Origin: Candidatus Rokuibacteriota bacterium
GTDB lineage: Bacteria > Methylomirabilota > Methylomirabilia > Rokubacteriales > CSP1-6
DNA: 64,000 bases
Direction of reading: 5' to 3'
Assembly (NCBI GenBank): GCA_016184125.1
Contig: JACPDG010000041.1
Location: 1-64,000 of the forward strand
Every line of letters begins with the position of its first letter. The first letter of the stretch is position 1. Shown piece by piece: positions 1-7,825 of the stretch. The position numbers and the translations under genes were made by a program. The notes beneath the pieces are model-generated. The model was given only the letters and a program-made list of their open reading frames with translations. It was not told where the DNA came from and searched no databases.

Positions 1-119
1 CGACCGGGATCACCTGATCGACAGGCGCCGGGCGGCGCTCGAGAGGGACCTCGGGGCGCGCGGCGTCTCGGTCCATCGCGCCAGGGGCGACGTGCCGCCC
101 GTGATGGCTGACGCCGCGC

Positions 120-339
120 AGCTCAGCCAGGTGCTCACGCCAAGCCCGAGATGCACGGCGGTCGCGGCCACCGCAAGGTCGTCGCGGGGCTGCGCCACCA
201 GCGCGTCCACCTTCGGGCAGCTCGGCCCCCACGCTGGCGGCAGCACGAGCTCCTCGTCGAGGGCGTCGAGCCTGCGGTCCCAGGCAACCTGCCCGCGGTC
301 GAGCGCGACGAGCGCGCTCGTGTCGATCCCGAGCCCCAT
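120..339 (-). pseudogene. PIN-domain (VapC-type) toxin remnant
   Basis: Read on the minus strand from ATG 339, the start is PIN-like: GLGIDTSALVALDRG carries the first conserved acidic residue of the fold. The end of a PIN domain (DLAVAATAVHLGLGV, last acidic motif) follows after only about 30 residues, where an intact PIN protein has about 130. The middle is therefore missing and the frame runs on into unrelated sequence. No antitoxin is visible upstream. VapC-type PIN proteins are RNases of toxin-antitoxin pairs; this copy cannot fold as one. The family call rests on two short motifs. Confidence 0.55.
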
Positions 340-422
340 GTGGACGCGGCCTGACGCATGAACGGTCGATACGTCACCGTAATTGCGAGCCAGAGTACTA
401 AGCGTGCTTACGGTACGCGTAG

Positions 423-458
423 GTTTCCACGGCGACGAAGCCGTGGCTCCATTGAAGG
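423..458 (+). CRISPR. Solitary CRISPR-type repeat, copy 1
   Basis: A 36-nt unit starts GTTTCCACGGCGACGAAGCC and ends CATTGAAG. It has an inner hairpin (CCACGGC / GCCGTGG around GACGAA) and an ATTGAAG-type 3' end resembling CRISPR repeat handles. A near-identical unit lies at 7541, beside a cas1 fragment. A weak, decayed third unit starting GTTTCCAC lies at 497, 74 nt downstream, which fits repeat-plus-spacer spacing. No true array remains. The repeat identity is seen; the CRISPR assignment is inference. Confidence 0.5.
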
Positions 459-628
459 GATTCCATCCATCCGTGCGAGTGCGGACGACCCACGCCGTTT
501 CCACCGGGAGGCCGCGACAAACACCTCGAATCGCTCCCGGCCGTGGAGCCGACACCGCTTCATGCCGCGCCCGCGGAAGAGCACCGAGATCCGGCCTTCG
601 AGGCCGGAGCCCGATCCCGCGGGGCTGA

Positions 629-772
629 GTGAACTGCTTCCGGGTCGGGAATGCGGCACGGTGCTTCGGGTTCGTGAAGGAATGGGTCGAGCGGAAGGTA
701 CGGCGCCACATGACGCGGGCGAGGGGGCGTCGGGGCTTCGGCTGGAAGCGGTGGAGTACGGCGTGGATCTAA
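629..772 (+). pseudogene. Group II intron reverse transcriptase/maturase, C-terminal fragment
   Basis: This frame encodes 47 residues ending in TAA. It reads FRVGNAARCFGFVKEWVERK followed by a basic stretch with RARGRRGFGWKRW. It matches the end of the maturase (domain X/D) region of group II intron RTs, where F-R-x-G-N-A and a basic GRRGxxW motif precede the stop. The RT palm domain and its YxDD box are absent upstream. An RNA with domain V features starts 34 nt after the stop, as in intact introns where the ORF sits in domain IV. It is the 3' relic of a retroelement. Confidence 0.65.
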
Positions 773-805
773 GGTCGCATAACCCTTGATGCGAAGCCGA
801 CCGGA

Positions 806-838
806 GAGCGGCGTACGGGAGATCCGTATGCGCCGTTC
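806..838 (+). ncRNA. Group II intron domain V-like hairpin
   Basis: A 33-nt hairpin begins GAGC and ends GTTC. The AGC triad (807-809) pairs with GTT (835-837). A lower stem of 8 pairs is followed by a two-nucleotide bulge on the 3' side (829-830), an upper stem of 5 pairs and a GAGA-type loop. These are the hallmarks of the catalytic domain V of group II introns. Its position just after an RT C-terminal fragment supports the call. The intron 3' end is probably within the next 60 nt (a CGCTACAACTA stretch near 890), but I cannot fix it. Confidence 0.65.
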
Positions 839-914
839 GATCGGCCGGGGGCTGGAGACGGGCGCCTTGCGTACCGCGCCAGCCTTCGACGCTACAACTA
901 GCGCGTTCGGCGGA

Positions 915-952
915 TTGACAGTGCAGCGAATGTCAGACAGAAATGCCAGACA
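915..952 (+). promoter_or_regulatory. Putative -35 box and tandem GntR operator
   Basis: TTGACA (915-920) is followed by two near-identical 9-mers, TGTCAGACA (931-939) and TGCCAGACA (944-952). The first is a perfect inverted repeat around A. The second abuts the ATG of the GntR/FadR gene. Half-sites of this TGTC/GACA kind and a position over the start codon suggest autorepression. No good -10 box is visible, so the promoter is uncertain; the tandem repeat is seen directly. Confidence 0.45.
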
Positions 953-1657
953 ATGACGGCGAGGACTGATGGCGAGCCCGCCGACGGCTCCCGGGCCGCG
1001 TGCCTCCACGCGAGCCTGAAGGACGCGATCACCAGCGGCGAGTACCTGCCAGGCGCTCACCTGGTCGAGGCGGACCTGGCCGCGAAGTACGCGGCGAGCC
1101 GGCCGACGGTCCGGGAGGTCTTGCGCCGCCTGCTCGCCGACGACCTGGTGGAGCATGTCGCCCACCGCGGCGTGCGCGTGCGCCGGCTCACGCTGGCCGA
1201 CATCGTGGAGATCTACACCGTCCGCGAGCCGCTGGAGGCGCTCGCCGCGCGCCTCGCCGCCGAGGCGGCGAAGGGGGCGCGGCGGCGGCTCTCAGCGCTT
1301 CACCGCGCGGCGGCGGGCGCGGTGCGGGCGGGGGACCGGGTGCAGTTCGCGCGCATGAACTCGGCGCTGCACCGCGCGATCGCGGAGATCGCGGGCAATC
1401 GCGCCCTGCTCATCGTGCTGAACCGCCTGAATGCGCCGCTGATCGGCTTGCAGTTCGCGTCCGTGGACGGCGCCCTCGACATCGAGCACGCGCACCGCGA
1501 TCACCAGGCGGTGCTGGACGCGATCTTCGCGACGGAGCCGGCGGCCGCCGAGACGGCGATGCGCCGCCACCTCAGGCATACACGCGACCAGATCGTGCGG
1601 GCGATGAGCACGCGGGCGACGGCGGCGGGGGCCGAGGGCCCGCGGAGAAGACGATGA
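953..1657 (+). CDS. GntR family transcriptional regulator, FadR (FCD) subfamily
   Basis: A 234-aa protein. The N-terminal winged helix is at about residues 15-80 (YLPGAHLVEADLAAKYAASR, then PTVREVLRRL as recognition helix). An all-helical FCD effector domain follows at about 85-215; its metal-binding His cluster is represented by H139 (the ALHRAI motif) and the later HRDH and RRHLRHT motifs. It ends in a basic tail. FadR-type regulators usually sense small carboxylic acids and repress neighbouring catabolic genes. The gene overlaps the next start (ATGA) and leads a same-strand run with a reductase and a TctABC transporter, so control of carboxylate uptake and use is the likely role. Tandem TGTC/GACA sites precede it. 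Confidence 0.88.
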   Translation: MTARTDGEPADGSRAACLHASLKDAITSGEYLPGAHLVEADLAAKYAASRPTVREVLRRLLADDLVEHVAHRGVRVRRLTLADIVEIYTVREPLEALAARLAAEAAKGARRRLSALHRAAAGAVRAGDRVQFARMNSALHRAIAEIAGNRALLIVLNRLNAPLIGLQFASVDGALDIEHAHRDHQAVLDAIFATEPAAAETAMRRHLRHTRDQIVRAMSTRATAAGAEGPRRRR

Positions 1658-1806
1658 CGATGCGGGCAAGCACGAAGCTGCGCGAGCTCCTGGCGGCTCC
1701 GGGAATCGTGGTGGCGCCGGGCGCCGGCGACGGATTCTGTGCGCGACTGACAGAGCGGGAGGGGTTCGGGGCGGTGTGCGTGACCGGCGCCCGCGCCCCG
1801 AGGTGA
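1654..1806 (+). pseudogene. Isocitrate lyase/PEP mutase family protein, N-terminal fragment
   Basis: ATG 1654 overlaps the GntR stop. About 46 residues (KLRELLAAPGIVVAPGAGDG, then EREGFGAVCVTGA) match the first beta strand and helix of the isocitrate lyase / phosphoenolpyruvate mutase / oxaloacetate decarboxylase barrel. That family normally runs to about 280 aa; here a stop comes at 1804, six bases before the next gene. The Mg-binding and catalytic motifs are missing, so it is not functional. It probably marks a deletion between the regulator and the reductase. Confidence 0.6.
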
Positions 1807-1811
1807 GCGCC

Positions 1812-3758
1812 ATGACGAGCGCCTTTCCCCGGCTCTTCGAGCCGATCCAGCTCGGCCCGCGCCGGGCGCCCAACCGCGTGATGCGGCTGGCGACGGTGAC
1901 GAACCTCGCCGAGCAGAACCAGGTTGGCGACCGTCTCATCACCCACTACCGCGACGTCGCCCGCGGCGGCGCGGGCACGATCGTGACCGAGGCGCTCCGC
2001 GTGCACCCGAGCGATCGCGGCCGCTACGCCGCGATCCTCATGTACCGGCCGGAGGTCGTGCCCGGCCTGCGGCGGCTGGCCGACACCGTGCACGCCGAGG
2101 GCGCGCTCCTCGTCGCGCAGCTGAACCACGGCGGCCGCCAGCACTTCGGCCGCCGGCTGCCCACGCTGTGGGCGCCGTCGGCGATCGCGTGCCCTCGGAG
2201 CGGCGGCGTCCCGCACGCGATGACGGCGGCGGAGATCGAGGAGGTCATCGCCGGCTTCGTCCTCGCCGCCGAGCACGCGCGCGAGGGCGGGCTCGACGGC
2301 GTGGAGGTCCACGGCGCGCAGGGGCACCTCGTCGGTCAGTTCGTCTCGCCCTTCAGCAACCAGCGCACCGACGCCTGGGGCGGTTCGCTCGAGAACCGGC
2401 TCCGGTTCCCGCGCGAGATCCTTTGCCGCATCCGCGCCCGCGTGGGGCGCGACTTCACCGTCGGCTACCGGCTGGGCGTCGAGGAGTTCAGCCCCGGCGG
2501 GCTCACCCTCGAGGACAGCAAGCAGGTGGCGTGCGCGCTCGCGGAGGACGGCCTCGTCGATTACCTGTCGCTGAGCCAGGGCAACTTCAACAGTCTCGAG
2601 ATGCACCTGCCGGACCGGCACTTCCCGGCCGTGCCATTCCTCGACCTCCACGCGGGGATCAAGGCCGCCGTCGGCGCGCTTCCCGTAGTGACATGCTCGC
2701 GGATCAAGACGCCGGTCGAGGCCGAGGAGATCCTCGCCGCCGGCAAGGCCGACATGATCGGGCTGTGCCGGGCGCTGGTCGCGGATCCGGAGTGGCCGGT
2801 GAAGGCGCGCACCGGCCGCGCCGCCGCCATCCGCCTCTGCATCGCGTGCAACCACTGCTGGGCGCTCGTGACCGACGGCGAGCCGATCGCGTGCGCGATC
2901 AACGCCACGCTCGGGCGGGAGCTCGAGCTCGGACCGCCCGCGCCGGCGCCGCGGCCGAAGCACGTGGTCGTCGTGGGCGGCGGCCCCGCCGGTCTCGAGG
3001 CGGCGCGTATCGCCGCGGGGCGCGGGCATCGCGTGACGGTTCTCGAGCAGTCGGACCAGCTCGGCGGCAAGACGCGCCTCGCCGAGGAAATCCCGCACCA
3101 CGAGGAGGTCGCGCTCGTCCGCCACTTCCTCATCTCCGAGGTCGAGCGGCTCGGCGTCACCGTGCGCACGAACGTCGAGGCGACGGCTGAGCTGGTCGCG
3201 GCCGAGGCGCCGGACGCGGTGATCCTCGCCGCTGGCGCCACCCCGCTCGGGCCGGAGCTGCCCGGCGACGACTCCGTCCCCGTGTCGTCGAGCGGCGGCG
3301 TCGTCGTGGCCGGCATGCTCCCCGGCGACAACCTCGTGATCGTCGACGAGGACGCCTACCACTGGGCGGCCGCCGTCATCGACACAGCGACGCAGCAGGG
3401 CAAGACGGTCTGGATCGTCACGCGCTTCTTCGAGGTGCTCCGCGAGCTGCCGATGGTCTCGCGCATCGTCATGCTGCGCGGCCTCGACGAGCACCGGGTG
3501 GTCCTGCGTCCGAACGCCTTCGTCGACCGCATCGAGGGCGGCGGCGTCGTGATCCGGCACTACCTCTCCGGCCGCGAGGAGCGCGTACCGAAGGTCGCGG
3601 CCGTGGTGTGGGTCGGGCCGCAGAAGGCGAACGACGAGCTGCGCGAGGCGCTGGAGACTCGCGGGATCAGCGACGTGCGTGTGATCGGCGACGCGTACAT
3701 GCCCCGGCGCCTCACCGATGCCATCCGCGAGGGCTACCTGGCAGGGCGGGCGGTGTAG
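1812..3758 (+). CDS. NADH:flavin oxidoreductase / 2,4-dienoyl-CoA reductase-type OYE protein
   Basis: A 648-aa protein. Residues 1-340 form the FMN TIM barrel of Old Yellow Enzymes (QLNHGGRQ, then HGAQGHLVGQFVSPFSNQRT with the substrate-binding His). A cysteine cluster CIACNHC plus a later Cys fits the 4Fe-4S site of the dienoyl-CoA reductase/TMADH branch, though its spacing (C-x2-C-x2-C) is unusual. From about residue 385 comes an FAD/NAD(P) domain (VVVVGGGPAGLEAARIAAGR). ATG 1812 follows GAGGTGAG, a good ribosome site; an upstream ATG at 1776 lacks one. It probably reduces an activated C=C bond of an organic acid or CoA ester brought in by the adjacent Tct transporter. The substrate is unknown. 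Confidence 0.85.
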   Translation: MTSAFPRLFEPIQLGPRRAPNRVMRLATVTNLAEQNQVGDRLITHYRDVARGGAGTIVTEALRVHPSDRGRYAAILMYRPEVVPGLRRLADTVHAEGALLVAQLNHGGRQHFGRRLPTLWAPSAIACPRSGGVPHAMTAAEIEEVIAGFVLAAEHAREGGLDGVEVHGAQGHLVGQFVSPFSNQRTDAWGGSLENRLRFPREILCRIRARVGRDFTVGYRLGVEEFSPGGLTLEDSKQVACALAEDGLVDYLSLSQGNFNSLEMHLPDRHFPAVPFLDLHAGIKAAVGALPVVTCSRIKTPVEAEEILAAGKADMIGLCRALVADPEWPVKARTGRAAAIRLCIACNHCWALVTDGEPIACAINATLGRELELGPPAPAPRPKHVVVVGGGPAGLEAARIAAGRGHRVTVLEQSDQLGGKTRLAEEIPHHEEVALVRHFLISEVERLGVTVRTNVEATAELVAAEAPDAVILAAGATPLGPELPGDDSVPVSSSGGVVVAGMLPGDNLVIVDEDAYHWAAAVIDTATQQGKTVWIVTRFFEVLRELPMVSRIVMLRGLDEHRVVLRPNAFVDRIEGGGVVIRHYLSGREERVPKVAAVVWVGPQKANDELREALETRGISDVRVIGDAYMPRRLTDAIREGYLAGRAV

Positions 3759-3760
3759 GC

Positions 3761-4210
3761 GTGTCGCGGGTCGAGCTCGCCGTCGACGCGTTCTGGGTCC
3801 TGCTGGGGGCCGCGATCATCGCCCACGCCGTGCAGCTCCGGCTGTGGGAGCCCTCGGGGCCCGGCAGCGGCTTCGTCCCGCTCCTCGCCGGCGCCGTGAT
3901 CGCGGCCGGCGGCCTCGGCCTGCTCCTCGCGCGCCCCCGGCCTGCGCGCGCGGAGGTCTTCTGGGCCGCACGCGCGTCCGCCCTCCGCATCGTCGCGGTG
4001 CTCGCAGGGCTCGTGACGATGGCTGTCCTCATGCCCGTCCTCGGCTTCCTCCTCACCGCGGCGCCGACGATGGCCTTCCTCCTCACCGTGATCGAGCGGC
4101 AGCGCTGGACGTGGGTGGTAGGGATGGCGCTCGCGTCCAGCGTGGGGCTCTACTGGCTGTTCGACCGGGTCCTCGAGATGGCGCTGCCCAAGGGGCCGCT
4201 GGGCTTCTAG
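3761..4210 (+). CDS. tctB: Tripartite tricarboxylate transporter, small membrane subunit TctB
   Basis: A 149-aa protein with a GTG start two bases after the reductase stop. It has about four hydrophobic segments (13-30, 38-57, 76-108, 117-136), matching the TctB family in length and shape, including the early PGSGFVPLL motif. TctB is the poorly conserved small subunit of TTT transporters, with TctA as the channel subunit and TctC as the periplasmic binding protein. Order B-A-C with tight spacing marks one operon. Confidence 0.85.
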   Translation: MSRVELAVDAFWVLLGAAIIAHAVQLRLWEPSGPGSGFVPLLAGAVIAAGGLGLLLARPRPARAEVFWAARASALRIVAVLAGLVTMAVLMPVLGFLLTAAPTMAFLLTVIERQRWTWVVGMALASSVGLYWLFDRVLEMALPKGPLGF

Positions 4211-4224
4211 CGGGCGGCGAGCGC

Positions 4225-5736
4225 GTGGACGTCCTCGGCCAGCTGGCGGCGGGTTTCGGCGTCATCCTCACTCCGGCCAACCTTTACTACTGCTTCCTCG
4301 GAAGCCTGGTGGGAACGCTGGTCGGCGTCCTCCCCGGCATCGGGCCGCTCGCTGCCCTCTCGTTGCTCCTGCCGTTCACCTTCACCCTGCCCCCGGTCGC
4401 CTCGCTCGTCATGCTGGCCGCGATCTTCTACGGCGCGATGTACGGCGGCTCGACGACCTCGATCCTCGTCAACATCCCCGGCGAGGCGGCCTCGGTGGTG
4501 ACGTGCCTCGACGGGCACGAGATGGCCAAGCAGGGGCGCGCCGGCGCCGCGCTCGGCATCGCCGCCATCGGCTCCTTCATCGCCGGCACGCTCAGCAACA
4601 TCGGGCTCACCCTGTTCTCCCCCGTGCTCGTCGCGGTCGCGCTCCGGTTCGGGCCACCCGAGTACTTCGCCATCATGATCCTCGGGTTCGTCATGACCCT
4701 CTACATGGTCGCCGGCTCGGCGCTGAAGGCCATGGTCATGCTGGCGCTCGGCGTGTTCCTGTCCACGGTGGGGATGGACATCGTGAACGGCGCCGAGCGG
4801 TTCACCTTCGGGTCGGTGAACCTCGCCGGCGGCTTCGACCTGGTCCCGGTCGTCATGGGCCTCTTCGGCGTCTCCGAGATCCTGCTGAACGTGGAGCAGT
4901 TCGCGCGCGGCGAGGTCTTCTCGCGGAGGATCCGCCGGCTCCTCCCCACGTTCCGCGACTGGCTGGACTCGTGGGCGCCGATCCTGCGCGGCAGCTTCCT
5001 CGGCTTCGGCCTCGGTGTGCTTCCCGGTGGAGGGCCGGTCACCGCGTCCTTCCTCTCCTACGCCGTGGAGCGGCGTCTCTCGCGGCGGCCCGAGCGCTTC
5101 GGCCACGGGGCCATCGAGGGGGTGGCAGGCCCGGAGTCGGCCAACAACGCGGCCGTCGCCGGCTCCATGATCCCGCTCCTCTCGCTCGGGCTCCCGTCGA
5201 ACGCCGTCACCGCGCTCCTGCTCGGGGCCCTCATCATCCAGGGCGTGCAGCCCGGCCCCATGCTGATGGTCCAGCGCCCGGAGATCTTCTGGGGCGTGAT
5301 CGCGAGCCTCTACGTCGGCAACGTGATGCTGCTCATCCTGAACCTGCCGCTCATCGGGCTCTGGGTCCAGCTCCTGCGCGTCCCCTACCGCATCCTCTTC
5401 CCGTGCGTCCTGCTGCTCACGGTCATCGGGACGTACTCCGTCAACCACAACGTCTTCGACGTCTGGGTCATGATCGGCTTCGGCCTCGCGGGGTACGTCG
5501 TGCGGAAGCTCGGCTACGAGCTCGCGCCGCTCGTCCTCGCCATGGTCCTCGGGCCCCTGCTCGAGCAGGCGCTCCGGCAGTCGCTGATCATGTCCTCGGG
5601 CAACCCGGCGATCTTCATGACGCGCCCGATCGCCGCCACGATCGTGCTCCTGGCCGCCGCGCTTGCGGCCGTGCTCGTGCTGCGGGGGAAGCGCCTCGCC
5701 CTCGCAGCCCAACCCACGGTGGAGGGATCCTCATGA
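4225..5736 (+). CDS. tctA: Tripartite tricarboxylate transporter permease TctA
   Basis: A 503-aa polytopic inner-membrane protein from GTG 4225. The TctA signature GVLPGIGPLAALSLLLPF lies near the N-terminus and the internal repeat GFGLGVLPGGGPVTASFLSY near the middle. AGPESANNAAVAGSMIPLL and LGLPSNAVTALLLGAL are the conserved core. It is the large subunit of a Na+- or H+-driven carboxylate importer. The stop overlaps the ATG of the binding protein. Length is normal for the family (about 500 aa). Confidence 0.93.
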   Translation: MDVLGQLAAGFGVILTPANLYYCFLGSLVGTLVGVLPGIGPLAALSLLLPFTFTLPPVASLVMLAAIFYGAMYGGSTTSILVNIPGEAASVVTCLDGHEMAKQGRAGAALGIAAIGSFIAGTLSNIGLTLFSPVLVAVALRFGPPEYFAIMILGFVMTLYMVAGSALKAMVMLALGVFLSTVGMDIVNGAERFTFGSVNLAGGFDLVPVVMGLFGVSEILLNVEQFARGEVFSRRIRRLLPTFRDWLDSWAPILRGSFLGFGLGVLPGGGPVTASFLSYAVERRLSRRPERFGHGAIEGVAGPESANNAAVAGSMIPLLSLGLPSNAVTALLLGALIIQGVQPGPMLMVQRPEIFWGVIASLYVGNVMLLILNLPLIGLWVQLLRVPYRILFPCVLLLTVIGTYSVNHNVFDVWVMIGFGLAGYVVRKLGYELAPLVLAMVLGPLLEQALRQSLIMSSGNPAIFMTRPIAATIVLLAAALAAVLVLRGKRLALAAQPTVEGSS

Positions 5737-6752
5737 GAAGAGTCGCTGCGCTCCTGTCCCTGGTGCTGCTCCTCGGTGCCGTTCCCGCGTTCGCCGACAG
5801 CGTGGCGGAGACCCGCTCGCGGCTCGCCGCGCTGAAGCCCGCGGACTACCCCACGCAGCCCATCGAGTTCGTCGTCGTCTATCCCGCCGGCGGCGGGATG
5901 GACACCACCGCGCGGCTGCTCGCCAAGTACGTGGAGAAGTACGCGGACCACCGCGTGATCGTGGTCAACAAGACGGGCGGCGCCGGCTTCATCGGCCACA
6001 CCTACCTCGCCACGCAGGCCAAGAACGACGGCTACACGGTCGGCATCCTCGCGAACGGCGCGTGGACGGACGCGATCCTCAAGGCCAAGGGCAAGTGGTC
6101 CCACACGAACTTCGAGGCCGTGAGCTTCGTCAACTACGCCCCGGTGACGTGGATCGCGTCGACGGAAGGGCGGTTCAAGAACAGGTCCCTGAAGGACGTG
6201 GCGGCCACGATCAAGGCCGAGCCGGGCACGGTGAAGGTGGCGATCGTCCCGAGCATCAGCTTCGAGTTCCTGGCCGAGCAGGTCGAGACCGCCGCGGGCG
6301 GGACGCTCGTGAAGGTGCCGTTCCAGGGCGGGGCGCCGGGCGTCACCGCGCTGCTCGGCGGTCACGTGGACATCGCGACCGGCTTCTTGTCCGAGTACCG
6401 CGGCCACCTGGAGGCGGGCAAGGTGAAGGTGCTGGCGGCGGCGGCCGAGCGGCGGACGCCGGACATGCCGCAGGTGTCGACCTTCAACGAGGTGCTCGGC
6501 GTCAAGAACATGGTCTGGTCGGCGTGGCGTTTCGCGGCGGTGCCGCGCGGCGTGCCCGCCGACCGGAAGAAGTACCTCGAGGCGGCGCTCACGGCGGCGC
6601 TCCGCGACCCTGAGCTCCAGGCGGAGTACCGCAAGACCGGCTCGATCGTCGAGAGCCCGTACGCGAGCGGCGCCCAGGTCGACGCGGCCATCGACAAGTT
6701 CGCCGTGCTCGAGCGCGAGTTCTTCACCACCACCGGCCGGCTGCCGAAGTAG
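5733..6752 (+). CDS. tctC: Tripartite tricarboxylate transporter substrate-binding protein TctC
   Basis: A 339-aa protein with a signal peptide (MRRVAALLSLVLLLGAVPAFA). The mature part opens with the Bug/TctC motif YPTQPIEFVVVYPAGGGMD and has the typical KTGGAGFIGH and LLGGHVDIATG segments. These periplasmic proteins present carboxylates to TctAB. The family is greatly expanded in soil bacteria and the ligand cannot be read from sequence. It is translationally coupled to tctA (ATGA) and ends 26 bp before the heme-binding-like gene. Confidence 0.92.
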   Translation: MRRVAALLSLVLLLGAVPAFADSVAETRSRLAALKPADYPTQPIEFVVVYPAGGGMDTTARLLAKYVEKYADHRVIVVNKTGGAGFIGHTYLATQAKNDGYTVGILANGAWTDAILKAKGKWSHTNFEAVSFVNYAPVTWIASTEGRFKNRSLKDVAATIKAEPGTVKVAIVPSISFEFLAEQVETAAGGTLVKVPFQGGAPGVTALLGGHVDIATGFLSEYRGHLEAGKVKVLAAAAERRTPDMPQVSTFNEVLGVKNMVWSAWRFAAVPRGVPADRKKYLEAALTAALRDPELQAEYRKTGSIVESPYASGAQVDAAIDKFAVLEREFFTTTGRLPK

Positions 6753-6778
6753 GCGAGCCCGCGAGAAGGACGGAAGAC

Positions 6779-7204
6779 ATGTCGAGCATCACGAAGCTCA
6801 GCATCGACGCCGCGACCGCCGGCCGGGCGATCGAGGCCGCGGCCGCGAAGGCGCGCGGCCTCGGCGTGCCGATGTGCATCGCGGTCTGCGACGAGGCCGG
6901 ACACCTGAAGGCGTTCCTCCGCATGGACGGCGCGCCGCTGCTGTCGCTGGAGATCGCCCAGAACAAGGCGTACACCGCGGTGAGCTACGGCGTGCCCACG
7001 CACGCCTGGCACGACTTCATCAAGTCCGATCCGCCGCTCTTGGCCGGCATCCCACACACGCCGCGCCTGGTCATCTTCGGCGGCGGCTACCCGGTCAAGG
7101 AGGGTGACCAGGTGGTCGGCGCCATCGGGATCAGCGGCGGCCACTACAGCCAGGACATGGACTGCGCGACGGCGGCCCTCCAGGCCATCGGCGCGCCCGC
7201 CTGA
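6779..7204 (+). CDS. GlcG/HbpS family heme-binding-like protein
   Basis: A 141-aa cytosolic-type protein of the GlcG/HbpS/DUF336 fold: an early AAAAKARGLGVPMCIAVCD strand, the LKAFLRMDGAP motif, and the C-terminal VVGAIGISGG loop. GAAGGACGGAAG precedes the ATG. Members occur in organic-acid catabolic operons and some bind heme or cobalamin; a specific function is not established for this one. It closes the OYE-Tct operon. Downstream sequence is degraded CRISPR-Cas debris. Confidence 0.83.
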   Translation: MSSITKLSIDAATAGRAIEAAAAKARGLGVPMCIAVCDEAGHLKAFLRMDGAPLLSLEIAQNKAYTAVSYGVPTHAWHDFIKSDPPLLAGIPHTPRLVIFGGGYPVKEGDQVVGAIGISGGHYSQDMDCATAALQAIGAPA

Positions 7205-7274
7205 TCCGAATCCCCGCGAGGAGCTCGACAAGTATCGCGACTGCCTCGGGCACGTGCCGTCGCGGACGTAGTCG

Positions 7275-7540
7275 ATGACGGACAGGGAGGAGGACGGCGT
7301 GGGGCCGTACCTCGGGTTCTTTCACCAGCCGCGGTACGGGCGACCGGCCCTCGCCCTGGATGTCATGGAGGAGTACCGGCCGTTGATCGCGGATTCGCTG
7401 GTCCTGACCGTGATCAACACCGGCGAGGTGCGTGCCGAGCACTTCGTGCACGGCCTCGGCGCGGTCTCGCTCACGCCTGCCGGGCGCCGAAAGTTCATCG
7501 AGGCGTACGAGCTGCTGCTTGGCCTGCCACACCTTCTCGA
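7275..7540 (+). pseudogene. cas1: cas1 internal/C-terminal fragment
   Basis: Residues from about 7297 read GPYLGFFHQPRYGRPALALD, then MEEYRPLIADSLVLTVINTG and GRRKFIEAYE. This is the C-terminal catalytic region of the Cas1 integrase, closest in style to Cas1 of subtype I-U/I-G or Cas4-Cas1 fusions. The metal-binding His and acidic residues of this half are visible (H in GFFHQ; D and E in LALDVMEE). The N-terminal half, the last 60 or so residues and cas2 are missing. Coding sense ends where a CRISPR-type repeat starts at 7541, so a deletion joined cas1 to the array. Confidence 0.75.
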
Positions 7541-7576
7541 GTTTCCACGGTGACGAAGCCGTGGCTCCATTGAAGC
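7541..7576 (+). CRISPR. Solitary CRISPR-type repeat, copy 2
   Basis: A 36-nt unit differs from the copy at 423 by one internal base and at its last base. It is in the same orientation, with stem CCACGG / CCGTGG. It directly follows the truncated cas1. No second unit is found at +60 to +80 nt, so the array has shrunk to one repeat. Adjacency to cas1 is the main support for calling it CRISPR. Confidence 0.62.
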
Positions 7577-7825
7577 GGTCCCGGCGATGCCCATGACACG
7601 AAGGTCGCCGTGCAGTTCTTGCTTGACACGATTTCGCCGTCGGCGTCGCCGCGTGTCGGCCGTGCCGGACAGATACCGTCCCAGCGGCCCACAGCGGCCC
7701 GGCGATGCGGCTTCGGGTGCGGTCGCCGGAAAAACGTGGATTCGGCTGCGATCGCCGCTGGTCGTGCCTCCCCGGAGCCTCGAAAAGTGCGGTGTAGAGT
7801 CGCTCCAGCAGAAAGGGGCCTCGCC

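Noticed and set aside
1804-1806. Possible selenocysteine codon in the isocitrate-lyase-family fragment
   Set aside because: No family similarity after the stop; the next gene's ribosome site and start follow at once.
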